Shown in pieces: positions 53,030 to 64,000 of a DNA stretch of 64,000 nt. The DNA lies in NCBI GenBank assembly GCA_027605045.1, contig JAQFWX010000010.1, positions 748,879 to 812,878 of the forward strand, written 5' to 3'. A model generated the notes under the pieces. The model worked only from the letters and a program-made list of their open reading frames with translations. It was not told where the DNA came from and did no database searches. Source of the stretch: Phallus indusiatus. Its lineage: Eukaryota; Basidiomycota; Agaricomycetes; Phallales; Phallaceae. Within the stretch, counting starts at the first letter, position 1. Every line of letters starts with the position of its first letter. Position numbers and translations under genes: made by a program.

Positions 53030-53721
53030 GATATGAGCCAAGAGGCAAGCCAATGGTGAACGGACAGAGGTCGTGGCTGACTTCAAGATGGGTAAGCGAA
53101 TAGACGCCCATTGTGCCCCTCGGCGAATTCCACACAGTCGTGGATTTTTTTTCGACGGCCGACCAAGCCCAGACTTTCTCCAGGCTTCCATTTGCCATTA
53201 CGAAATAGCTGCAAGTTTGTTTTCATTTCACTTTTTGCTTCGTAGTTGTTTATCTCCACATGCAACAATTAGCAGAAAAATTCATTTCACTTCTTGTTAT
53301 GACGTCCACGGCTCAGACGGACAAATTGTCATGATCGAAGTCCAGAACACGTCCATTGGCCACAAGGACTAGCACCAGGAAATAGTTAGACCCGCAGTGC
53401 ATATGTATCTCGGTGAGCCACAGTGAAAGAAATAGGATTGTTGTGTATACTTGACTTGAATCATGTTTACAACGCAAGAATCTCGATACTTTGACGCAGT
53501 GCAAAGGTAATAAGATGCATATGTACCGCCAAACTAGAACATCATTCACCATATACTCAAGACGTATCTCACTCCGAGTGGTATCGTTTTAATAATTCTC
53601 GCGTGCACAGAATATATGTTCTAGATCTCCGGCTATCTACATAATTATCTCTACACAGATCAATCGATTCGGTTACATGGCAAAAGACACACATATTTAC
53701 GTTATTTGCACTCTAAATCTA
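53030..53721. other. intergenic, promoter side of the gene at 51399-53025
   Basis: Only short frames without features. It is the spacer between two minus-strand genes. Confidence 0.5.
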
Positions 53722-56700
53722 TCACAATCCCTCCCAAACAAACCCTCCTTCTAGCTCAAATTCCCCTTGCAGATGATGGCACTCACAAGAAGAACCTACA
53801 ACAACACCATACTTCCCCTCTCGCACACGCCATACACCAGTTTTCTCCCCATTGGCCGCCGAAACATCCCAAAACGAGACTGCATACTTGTCAAGTCGTA
53901 TCTCGACTTTTCGGCTTTCTCCAGGCTGTACATCTCTGGCTTTACTGAACGCACGTAATTGATATTTCGGCGATGTCGGTCCTCCAGCTGGCAAAGTTAT
54001 GTACACCTGTGCTGCTTCTGATCCGGCGATCTGCCCCGTGTTTGTGATTTGGAAGGAAAGGGTAAGTGTGAATGGAGTGGCTTTTGTGGGGGACAAGGAA
54101 GGTGTGCCGATCTGAAGGGATGAATATGAAAATGTCGTGTACGATAGACCAAATCTAAAAAAAGATATCAGGTGTTTGAAGTTGAGCTTTGTAGTCAAAG
54201 GCTTACCCGAACGGATACCAAGGAGCAATTTTCCTCGCCTGATACCATTTATACCCAACAAATAAATCCTCCCGATATGTCACTTCGCCATTCTCACTTC
54301 CATAATTGAGAAACGCGGGGACGTCTTCCTCCCGCACCGGAAGTGTAAGCGGGAGTTTCCCAGACGGATTAACATATCCGTACAAGATATCAGCAATCGC
54401 ATTCCCAGTTTCGTTTCCCAATAACCATGTCTGAACAATTGCAGCAACAGAATTATTCCATGGCATTGAAACGGCTGATCCCTAGCATCATACGTTCAGG
54501 ACTCAATTCGTATGAGAATTTAATAATAGAGCTTACGGCTTGAATAACAACAACAGTGTTTGGATTTGCTTTAGCAACAGCAGCAATCAAATCATTCTGT
54601 CGGCCCGGCATATCTAACGTAGGCCGATCGAATCCTTCGCTTTCCCAATCGCTGTTGAGCCCAACGACAACGACAGCTACGTCGCTCTTTCGAGCTAAGT
54701 TAACGGCATCTTGGATAGCTGCGTCTTCGTCTATCTTAGCAGCACCTCCAAGCCTCTAAAAAGAAAACCGGAGAAGTCAATCTACCGAAGAGTTTTGGGA
54801 TTTGATGACTTACAACACCACGCATAAGTGCTGGTTGAGAATTACTCCGCTCGCCTGCATCGGGGGGTAGTGTGTTTGTATATTCGACGTATACGTCTAC
54901 TAGTTTCCCGGCTTGAATGGGGTAGCATCCCTTCTCTTCGCGTGTACCTTGACTAAAGAATTTAAGTGGATAACGTGTCGCATTCTATAAAAGGTTCAAC
55001 TGGCATACCCATAAAAGAAATCTCCTGGACACTGTTTAGTCCAATTATCAATGACCATCTTTCCGTTCACCCACAACTTTGCGCGACCTAGTAACAATAA
55101 CCGAAATCAAACACAGCTGATTAATAATCGTCATATATAAAATAAAAACGACTTTACCAGCAACAGTCAACCCAAACTCAAAACTACCCGTATAGTTAAG
55201 CGTAAGTTTTCCCTTCAACTTGATAGTCCAAGTTTCTTTCAACCCCGGCGGAAGAAAATCGTTCAACTTGACACGCGTATCATTGAGAGTGAATTCGGCA
55301 ATTGGAAGTTTATCGATCGGATTGCCGTCCGCGTCGTTATTGTAGAATGTACATGTCCAGCCTGGTTTATTGGAATCTGTGCGTAGACTTTCTTCAAGCG
55401 TTGGAAGGAATTTATGCGCTGAAAGAGGAAAAAAAGGAAGTGTCACAACACAGCACAATCAAACCAAGGAGATAAGAATACAAACCATAACAACCAACAG
55501 AATATTCGACGCTAACACCCTCGGGCTTATTCCTCTCTAATCCTTCAAACGGATTGACAATATACGTCGCTTTCAGATTGGCAGAACCACCACCCGCAAT
55601 AACGCGAGCTTTGGCATTAGGTCCGATAATCGCCAACTTGACATTATCATTCGTCTTTCCGTTTAACTTTCCATTTGACATTCCATTTGACGCGCCGTTC
55701 AATGTGGAGGCACCTGCGTTTGCTCTTTGCTTGGAGCTGTGGTGATGGGGCAAAATGGGAAGAACGTTTCCTTCATTTCTGAGGAGAACGATACTCTCGC
55801 CTGCTACTTTGCGTGCAAAGGCGCGGAGCTCGGGTGTATCTCTGCTTCGTTCGATGCCGTCTCCGAATACGATTTCGGGGGAGAGGTTGGCGAGCTTCTG
55901 GACGAATCTGAATGGGAAGGTGTGTGGGTAGGTAATAGGGATTTCAAGGTTAACGAGCGAAAGGAATAAAGGAAAGGAAAGAGAAGGGTGGGGTCAAAAG
56001 AAGGGAGGGGAATTCAAAAATGTGCGTGTGAGAGATTATGATGGTTTCTTTTCTTTTCTTTTTTTTTTGGGAAAACAATTACGTTACGATTTGTACCTTA
56101 TGACCGCTTCAGCACGTTCAGTAATAGTTGCTTCTGTGATCTTCTGACATGTTAAAGAGTGATTGAGAAGTAAGGATGTTCTCCATCTCGGAAGACCCGG
56201 CATTTCAAGATCAAGTCCCGCGTTTATCGCGTCTTCTAATCCATATGTTCCAAACCTAAAATAAATAAATCCACGATTAGACAATGATTCTTGCTGATTC
56301 AAAAATTTCAAAGAACTGACCAATCGCTCATAACTAGTCCATCAAAGCCCCATTCAGACCGTAGAATGTCCTTCAATAGTCGAGGGTGCTCCGAACAGTG
56401 GATACCTTCCAAGCGATTGTATCTTTTTGAAAGTTCTCTATCGTGAATAATCTAAACAATGCCGTAATATAAAAACACACATACGAAGTCATGTACGCAA
56501 AAGGCTTGGCATCCCGCTGTGCGAGCATAAAACTAGAAAAACCCAAGTGCTCACAAATGGCAGTAATCAAACAACAAGGAACACCGATACGCACGGATAA
56601 AGATAGATCTCTCGTAATGCTCTTTCGGAGATAATAGAATTCACACTAGTGCGCTCGTGCTCCTGATCATTGGCTACGAAATGCTTGATAGTAGCTGCGA

Positions 56701-57313
56701 CGCCGTTAGTCTGCAGACCGTTAACATACGCAGCGGCGAGACATCCTATTAACAATCAGAAAAAAAGAAATAGTTGTGATGATGATTTGACGATTTGACG
56801 ATTGTAATAGGAAAAAGGAAAATGCATATGGGACAAAAGCCGGTATTTACCCGAAAGATGGGGATCTTCTGAGAATGATTCGAAAGATCGTCCACCCAGG
56901 GGAGATCGCTGGATGTTACAAGTCGGAGCGAGCAATACGACGGCGGATTTTGTCTTTGCTTCTGCTGCGAGGAATGCACCGACTTGGTTGACGAGATCAG
57001 AGTCAAAAGTGGATGCCAATGCAGTTGCACACTAGCAAAAGAGAAAGCGTAGTTAGTTGTTTTCGGAGATCAAAGAGTGAATGAATTCGATGTATGTTAC
57101 ACTTACTGGAAGACATTGGGCTGGAGTAGATACAAAATGGGACGATCCTCGGACACCATTGGGACCATCACTCATTCTAACGGATGGAATTCCAAGCCGC
57201 TCAATCTTGTTTGTATTCCACCAATTCGGAGCGGAAAGCAGCAAAAACTTCTCCTCCTTAGTGAGTTTGTCGAGCAACCCCGGTATCGACACAGAACGAA
57301 AATCGCAAGGCAT
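53722..57313 (-). CDS. GH3 beta-glucosidase with PA14 domain
   Basis: Multi-exon gene, start ATG 57313 ([18 protein letters not shown]), stop at 53722. Exons can be followed by family motifs: [49 protein letters not shown] (intron at the bar); [54 protein letters not shown], whose SDW Asp is the GH3 nucleophile; [23 protein letters not shown] with [10 protein letters not shown]; a PA14 region ([13 protein letters not shown]...[26 protein letters not shown]); [50 protein letters not shown] and a C-terminal fibronectin-III-like domain. It hydrolyses terminal beta-glucosides such as cellobiose. No signal peptide is visible, so it is probably intracellular. Unusual: an Asn/Gly-rich tract ([18 protein letters not shown]) before the second catalytic domain. 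Divergent from the cyclase gene with 577 bp between starts. Confidence 0.9.
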
Positions 57314-57890
57314 GGTGGTAATACGATGATGATGGTGGTAGAGATGATGAAAAAGATAATAATCTCCTTTCACCCTTTGAAGCCGGTCAAGTGCCCTTTA
57401 TATTAAACGATTTATTTACAAATTCCATAAGCGAATGCTAAAATTCACATATTCATATTAGCCTTTTTCTTATTGTTAGCCGGCCGGGTGCGCGCGTGCG
57501 GAAGTTCTTCGGAGTTCCCCTCATTATGACGTAATCGAACTTTGTGTCTGTGGGCGCTGACGGTGAGTTGTGGGGTTTCTTTTTTGGTGGTCTTCTAGAT
57601 TGGCGCACCTTTTTTTTTCCGTTCCGCATTTCCGAGCAACAACAACAGAACAGCAAAGCGACAAAGTCTATTATGGGTTTAATTGTCTGTGTATGTTATA
57701 CACTGTAATCCGGATTCGATCTCGGACGCCGAGTAAATATACAATATTACGAAAAAATCCCTAAGAAACTGGTTCACTACTCTTGCGGTCTCATGACTGT
57801 GTTCGCCGATGCGGGGAACGCTTAGTCCAGAATCTCATGCATAGCTATATTTAAGTCAACGTCCCCACAAGAAAGCTATCTCTAAATCTC
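57314..57890. promoter_or_regulatory. divergent promoter region between the GH3 and cyclase genes
   Basis: 577 bp between the two start codons, transcribed outward. I see no single clear TATA box. An AT-rich stretch at ~57400-57470 lies on the GH3 side, and GCTATATTTAAGTC is at 57843-57856 on the cyclase side. Confidence 0.4.
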
Positions 57891-59618
57891 ATGCCTATCT
57901 ACGACGATCTACCCCTGTTTCACGAGCTACCAAGCTTTGCTGGTTTACCGGGATGTGCTTGGAGTGTATGGGGAGAAGGCGACGAGCTGGGCACGGTAAA
58001 CTTGTTGACGGATGAGGTAGTTGCTCAAGCAGCCAAAGAGGAAATAAGGTACGCAGTTTTCGTTTGTTTTTTACGCCTTGTGATAACAATCTGTCAGGAC
58101 GGGAAAGAGAATTACTCTGAGCTGGTTTGTTATTTATTTATTTATTAGCTCGATGTTTTGTTTAAACATAATTCTACTGTTGTATAGGCCGATCAGTTTT
58201 CCTTCCAAGGTTCGCTCATTACCGAAACTATTGTTCAAGGAACGAGATGATCTTATTTTTAAACAGCCACTTTTCAATCGAAAACCGCCAGAACATCGGC
58301 TTGTTGACAATAGACCGCACGCCCCAAGACCGGCCACAAACGATGATGAACTTTATATCGTGACTTGTTTACTTTCTAGTGCCGGCCTTGTCTCAAGACA
58401 ATTGCTTATCATAGAACACACAATCCGGCACTCAATGGGATGGCTTAAGGCATTTCGGCGTTTTCGCTGCGAAATGTTTCTATCAAGGGTATGATGAATT
58501 TCCCTTCGTGTCAATGAAAGAACAACTCATTCTTTTCCTAGAGTCAAAGCAGAAACAATACAGAAATCCGTTATGGATATTCATGACCCTTCAAATGTAC
58601 CTCATGACAAGATCAAACTAGGTATCCATAGTACGTCAAATTTCCTATCACATTCCTTCATTCACTCGATTCACGTCATATGTGCAGATTGGGCACAACA
58701 TGGTGATTACTTTCAATACTATCAAATACAATGTGAAGTGAACCCCATAAAGGCATATGCGGGAGGGGTGTTTTCGTAGACCTTGTCAAATATTTCACCG
58801 ATAATGGGAAGAAACCGCTTCCATACGATCCATGGACAACTCACCCAATCACCGTCAAAGATATCGAGGAAGCCGCTAGACAACAAGGTGTTACTTTTCG
58901 TCAAGCTGATGTCTTGATATTGAGAGTGGGATTCATCCAGGTGACTCAAATCGCATACCGTAGTTCCAAATCAGTCATTGAACTTTTTGTCTTTGTAGAA
59001 ATACAACAACGAAAGTCAAGAAAGTAGGGATGGTCTGAGAGGTCGTCAGGAAACATTGTGTGTAATCGCTTTGTTTTTTTTTCTCGACTCAGTTTTGACT
59101 AAACGTGGGTATATGCATTAGTGCGGGGATAGAACAGAGCTTGGAAATGAAAGAATTTTTATGGTAAACCTCCCAGAATCATTAAGTTACTTTGACTAAT
59201 GCATTCAGGAATAATCATTTTGCTGCTATTGCTTCCGACCAACCATCTTTGGAGTCATGGCCTATCCGCGAAGGCGATGTTCATCTTCATCAGGTTAGTT
59301 CAAATCACTCATTCGCTGCCAAGATATTAAATGAATTATGTAGACCATTCTTGGGTAAGTTTTCTCTTGAAAACAAGTATGAGTCCACTCAATATTCCCA
59401 TTGTTAGCTTGTGGGGGATGCCGATAGGTAAGCAATACGTTTTCTTTCATTTTTATTTCATTATTAGCTTATAATCAAAACCAGGTGAATTATTTGATCT
59501 TGAAGCATTAGCCAAATATGCAAATGAAACGGGAAGATATACATTCTTCTTCTCATCTTGGCCTTTGAATGTCTTGGGAGGTGTCGCTTCTCCTCCTAAT
59601 GCAGCGGCAATATTCTAA
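57891..59618 (+). CDS. cyclase-family protein (PF04199; kynurenine formamidase-like fold)
   Basis: Fourteen exons: 57891-58048, 58098-58124, 58188-58209, 58267-58359, 58415-58488, 58542-58630, 58688-58702, 58753-58940, 58999-59057, 59122-59163, 59209-59293, 59344-59354, 59408-59427, 59485-59618; 1017 nt, 338 residues, all GT-AG and in frame. Motifs in order: FHELPSFAGLPGCAWSVWG, ELGTVNLLT, WPISFPSKPLFNRKPPEH, DDELYINTQSGTQWDGLRHFG, CFYQGVKAETI, LGIHNWAQHGICGRGVFVDLV, LPYDPWTTHPIT, GVTFRQADVLILRVGF, ETFAGIEQS, NNHFAAIASDQPSLESWP, LHQTILGLWGMPIGELFDLEAL and TGRYTFFFSSWPLNVLGGVASPPNAAAIF. NTQSGTQWDGLRHFG corresponds to the region holding the metal-binding histidines in bacterial relatives. Metal-dependent hydrolase activity is inferred and the substrate is unknown. 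Exons of 11, 15, 20, 22 and 27 nt are unusually small. Confidence 0.9.
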
Positions 59619-59914
59619 TTCCAGTTTTCAAACAATATTGTATTTTCGATGTGTAGGATCAAAAAAGAAAGAACATGTATCATTATGGCGCCAATGAAAA
59701 TAAATATCATGTCCAGGAAAGGATATACTTTTGGGCGTTGTCTCGAAAATGAGACATCTCAAAGTACTATCAAGATGGCTTGAAAATATTAGGAATAACA
59801 CCACCAATCCATTTACACAGCTCAACTAAAAAAAAGGAATGGTCCCGGTCCAGCTGAAATGAAAGAATGAATCAGATGTTTGTGACGACCCGTCACACAC
59901 TTTGTCACTTTCTA

Positions 59915-62529
59915 TGGAAAGCAAGACTGGACAGCTTACTTTCCCTGCAAAATTGTGACGAAACGGCATCGGCAATCGATTTTTACTCGCCGCGCGCCCT
60001 GGAGACACCGGGCACCTTACAGTAGTAGTCGAAATTAATGCGAAAAAGTAGGTGTTCATGCTTTCCGGTAATGTAAATACTCCTTTTACTATGGGTTTAC
60101 CCAACCAATGTCACTATTTAATGTAGTTTGCTTTCATTATTATATGAGAATCACCTCAATCCTGGTCTTGAGTTCAAGTGTGGAGTGGCAATACCTTCAG
60201 TGCACATGAGAATTTGGTGCCGGATCATAGACCCGACATAATGAGCAATCTAAAAGCTCAAGCTCTTTCTCATAATAAAAAGAGGCCTTCCTCAGTTTGT
60301 CTTTAATTTACAATAGGTGCTGTTCTGAGAGAGAACTCACATTTAGCTTATTCATAACAAAATCTACAACCTTAGCTTGTTAGTTTCTGAAAAAGTACTA
60401 CAAGAGAATGCAAGGGAACTATTATGCCGGCAGTCCTGCCTTCGTCACTGGGGCGCCATGAATAAATATCTCGAGGTAAGCAACACCAAATGGTCCAAAA
60501 CGCAGACCTGCTAATGTGTTATAAAAGTAATTACTCGCAACAAGCTTGAACCCGGTGATCCAGTGCATGTGATGGATCTTTAGCAAGTTTTCCCACTAAA
60601 AACTGGATCAACAGTCAACTGCTAATAAATATTTATATAGCACATCACTATTACAGCCATCCCTTTGTGATGTTCCGCTGTTGTATGCATAGGTAGATTA
60701 ATAAAGAATGTTTATAACAGGCGGGAAATAAGAGTGAATTAATATATGGAGTTAGAATAACCTGTCAAAAGTGAGATTCACTTGTTGAAGGCTTGTCGGT
60801 CGAGATTAAACGGTTGAGAACGGTGAATGGATTCGAAAAAAGGTTTGTCATTTGTTGTGAACGACATCAAGCGAGCGTTGATTAATGTTAAGCTTGCTAG
60901 TGAGCCGAGACAAAGATTTAAGCAATAAGATATTTATTAACAAGAGAGGTGATTCTATTTACAGCTACACCGGGAAATCTAATTACTGGTGGAAGAAAGA
61001 GTGATGTCAAATATTACAACAATAAATATGAACCTGAAATTTTCAGACACATGAAACAAACGAATTTAACGAAGAACGAGAAAGAACTTAATAATACAAT
61101 AAATAAAAATAGAACATGGTATGGATTTACCAGTTCATCTCACACTCTTAAACCTATTCATTGTTTAAGATGGCCCAAAAATGATTGCTAAGTCTCTATT
61201 TTCCATTTTCCGGTTTGCCCTTGATGATAGAACAAGGATGTTACAAAGATGTTGCAAGATAAGGGTCTTAGGGCCAGTAATGACAATTTCAGGCAATATC
61301 AGAGGAATTGAGAAGTATAGACCCGGTGCCAACTTGAAATTCAGTTTTGCTTAGAGTGTATGAGTGATTGAGTGATGTCAAAAAGCTGGGGCTTGAGTCT
61401 GAGCTTAGGAGACTGGAGTTAGGTGAGAGATGTCGCAACGTGCAGTAAATTTAGATAGAACTTGTATTCAGTAGCTCAAAAATATACAGTTTTTACACCA
61501 AATTATCAATATTAAAAGGTGCTTATAATTTAAAGACACCCGGGATTTATAAGATTTTACTAAAGCTATACTAATAAATTTCTTATCTGGCAGCACCTAA
61601 GCGTCTGTTAAGTTCCCAATACCAACAAGAGACAATGCTCTTGGTTCATCTTGCTTTCCGTTATGGTGAATGAGGTAGGTTGGGAAAGACAAGCTGAGCC
61701 TGCTGTCGAACTTAAGCCTTAATACCTGTAGTTCAAGTATATAGTAGTACTCTGTTCAAATACTTAGATTTAGCACTAGTGTGCTAATTTTTGGACACCA
61801 CCTACAGGTGCGACAAGTCAATATTTATATAAATTGTGTGGGAGAGAGCAAATGGCAAATGTAGGAACTATGTAGTGGGTTTTGCCTTGTTCGGAGACTC
61901 CAGCGCTTATGGCTTAGTAATATGTCTAGTAATATTCTACACTTTAGCACAATGTTTTCGGAAACCCCTGCTCTCTCCTTTCTTTTGGTAGTAGTGCTAA
62001 ATCATTGATAGAAGTACTGCTTTAGTTGTATTTTTTTTGTTTTGTGGAATTACAATACACATCTTGTATTCTGGGGACCAAATTACGTAATCAGCCATGT
62101 GCATGATCTGTGTCGCCCAAGCTGAGGACTGAGTCCTGAGGACACTGGAATGCGAAACTAAAATTTACACCTAAGCCATCAACCGTTGAATACAAGACCT
62201 TTCAAAATTAATTTCTGTGATCATGAGGAAGAAAATAAAAAATTTTGCAGAAAAGTATCGCCGCTCCAGAGCACTTGAACTCAAGACCAGGATTGAGGTG
62301 ATTCTCATATGATAATGAAAGCAAACTACATTAAATAGTGACATTGGTTGGGTAAACCCATAGTAAAAGGAGTATTTTACATTACCGGAAAGCATGAACA
62401 CCTACTTAATTTCGACTACTACTGTAAGGTGCCCGGTGTCTCCAGGGCGCGCGGCGAGTAAAAATCGATTGCCGATGCCGTTTCGTCACAATTTTGCAGG
62501 GAAAGTAAGCTGTCCAGTCCTGCTTTCCA
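59915..62529. mobile_element. 2615-bp element with ~290-bp terminal inverted repeats and TA duplication
   Basis: The arms 59915-~60200 and ~62245-62529 are inverted copies starting TGGAAAGCA, with GACTGGACAGCTTACTTTCC near the end and CCTCAATCCTGGTCTTGAG further in; a ~10-nt indel separates them. TA flanks both ends (59913-59914, 62530-62531). The interior is AT-rich. Its longest frame (60949-61191, 80 codons, Lys/Asn-rich) resembles no transposase, so it is non-autonomous, possibly Tc1/mariner or foldback type. It lies between the cyclase and P450 genes. Confidence 0.8.
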
Positions 62530-62531
62530 TA

Positions 62532-62946
62532 CTTTCTGTGCAGTCCAAGTACAGCCCAACTGAAGCCGCGATGTCATCTGCGTTTTATCAAAAGACTAGC
62601 ACACAATTTCAGGGTGTTTTTCGACGGATTCACTGCCTTTATCTCAATGGTCAGAGCAACGATGCACATTCGTTTTAGATTACTCTTAAAGAAACCCAGC
62701 GACTCTTTTACGCTTCGTTGACCCGGTAAGTATTTTAAAGAGGTTTATCTAAGAACAATCTGACAATTCATCAATGACATCTGCAGGAACGTTTTTGGTC
62801 TTCGTCGTTGCACTATGTATACTGGTAACGCGTGGCGGTTCTCCTGGAAGGCATGAGGCGATGACTGTCAGACTAATTTTGTTGATAATTGCGGGCCGAC
62901 CGGGACATTTATGTAGCCAAACAGTTTTCATCTGTGGCATTTCGTA
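62532..62946. other. 3' flank of the P450 gene, no gene seen
   Basis: Between the TA of the inverted-repeat element and the P450 stop. A plus-strand 91-codon frame (62774-63049) overlaps the P450 exons and is a shadow. Confidence 0.5.
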
Positions 62947-64000
62947 TCATGCAATATTCAATCCGTTGGTTTCGAGAGCATTCTTCAAAACTTCCCCCAC
63001 TTCTGGAAACCGAGGTCCGATATTGTACTTGTTTGTCGGCAAAGGTTGACTATTCATAGATTCAGCTTAGACTCTTTAGACAGTCCGAGATTATTGTCAC
63101 TGCTCACGTTGTTAAGCCATGATCAAGCATCTTATTCTCATCAATGTGCATGGGTTTCCCGGTCTCATCCGGCCCCGGATATATATTGAAGCACCAAAGG
63201 ATGGTTGCTATCTGGATAAATAGATTATTCGAAGCTACATGTCTTCCGACACAGATTCTTTATAAAATCAGCTCAAATACCTTGACGGCTGGAAACTCAA
63301 CCTTTTTTTTTTCGACTCACCTCTTTCCAAAACCGAATGTGACATGACCTTCATCTTTCGTCTCCCGACCGGCAATTAGCTTGATTTGACCAGATTCATC
63401 TAGATGTCTCTCGGGACGGAAAAACTCTGCGTCTGGTCCATAAATATCAGGGTCGTGATTCAATGCCCTTTAAAAACGTGGTCATCAAATCAGCGTGAAA
63501 CGAAAATGAAGAACGAACCAAACATTCACTATACAGTCTGTACCTTTAGGAAGAAAACGACCTTCATAAAAGTCATCTTCCGAAAGCGTATGTAAAATAC
63601 CTGGGAAAAGTATCAATTATCACACTAGACTCGGAATACGAAATGGTCTTACCGAAAGGAGTGACTCCTCGCCAACGTAAAAGCTCTCTTACTAAGGCTT
63701 GCGTGTACGGCAACTTTCCAAGGTCATCAAGAGTGGGTAATCGTTCGCGGCCCACAATTTCATCAATTTCCGCTTGTGCTTTCGTTTGAACGTTTGGGTA
63801 TACTGCCATGCTCGTCAAAAACCAAAACATTTGTTTCGCTGTCTTTTTGAAACGTCTGGTTAAAAACATAGCAGCCTAATAAAACTATTGAGAGTGAGAT
63901 CACCGTTTCTGAACCTGCGGCGCTTGAGTGAAAAAGATCAAATTTGGTTCTACCAGTGGAGCATATGATGAGCATACTATAGTGTTCCTACCAGCCATGC
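62947..64000 (-). CDS. cytochrome P450 (3' part; 5' end beyond the window)
   Basis: Read on the minus strand from 64000: an I-helix region FDLFHSSAAGSET, an intron, then FWFLTSMAVYPNVQTKAQAEIDEIVGRERLPTLDDLGKLPYTQALVRELLRWRGVTPFG, containing the K-helix ExxR (ELLR). After another intron come GILHTLSEDDFYEGRFLPKGT, ALNHDPDIYGPDAEFFRPERHLDE and HVTFGFGKR, then ICVGRHVASNNLF. Together the last two give the heme-binding FxxGxRxCxG with its Cys ligand. The last exon (63049-62947) encodes PLPTNKYNIGPRFPEVGEVLKNALE and ends with TGA at 62947. Introns are short and mostly GT-AG. It is a membrane-associated monooxygenase with unknown substrate, of the kind common in Agaricomycetes. The N-terminal anchor and substrate-recognition regions are outside the window. 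Confidence 0.88.

Noticed and set aside
62774..63049. 91-codon plus-strand ORF near the right end
   Set aside because: Overlaps the last exon of the minus-strand P450 and its intron.

Overview
The window looks like a chromosome segment of a mushroom-forming basidiomycete (Agaricomycetes). Genes are dense with short introns (about 45-90 nt), and the families are ones typical of that class: DUF6535 membrane proteins, SUMO/ubiquitin-like fusion proteins with a KPVIYL domain, a chromodomain Ty3 element, a GH3 beta-glucosidase with PA14, a PF04199 cyclase and a cytochrome P450. All gene names are family-level assignments read from translations; no database was searched.

Layout. 1-2.7 kb: two or three related small minus-strand ORFs and a hairpin-rich solo LTR. 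2.7-6.7 kb: duplicated intergenic DNA carrying a second solo LTR that is itself split by a TA-flanked MITE. 6.7-49.4 kb: a birth-and-death array of two families. DUF6535 genes are D1 (6778-10022), D2 (18228-21277), D3 (23841-26972, one nonsense codon) and D4 (30447-47228, shattered). SUMO-like fusion genes are S1 (10277-11917), S2 (15123-16759, one nonsense codon), S3 (27206-28025, wrecked), S4 (47800-49380) and S5 (22668-22940, fragment). D1/S1, D3/S3 and D4/S4 are convergent tail-to-tail pairs, so the duplicated unit seems to be the pair. A CCAAT-like upstream motif and several intergenic blocks recur with the units.

D4 is a record of transposition. A micro-inversion, a 1184-bp CACTA-like element (30853-32036) and a 14.8-kb nested retrotransposon complex (32084-46846) all lie in it. 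Outer element A (346-bp LTRs, 4-bp target duplication ATGG) has a long gag-like ORF and no visible reverse transcriptase. Inside that ORF sits element B (35936-45119, 644-bp LTRs, target duplication GGAAT), a full-length Tf1/sushi-type chromovirus. B shows a possible self-priming site, a 60-nt intron that would join gag to pol in frame, an insertion between protease and reverse transcriptase, and a spliced antisense gene for a coiled-coil, zinc-cluster-like protein.

49.4-64 kb is calmer: a disordered nuclear-type protein (51399-53025), a GH3 beta-glucosidase (53722-57313), a divergently transcribed 14-exon cyclase (57891-59618), a 2.6-kb element with ~290-bp terminal inverted repeats and TA duplication (59915-62529), and the 3' half of a P450 running off the end (62947-64000).

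Candidate undescribed system: the repeated convergent pair of a DUF6535 membrane protein and a SUMO-like protein. Its function is unknown and no role is claimed here beyond the genetic linkage.
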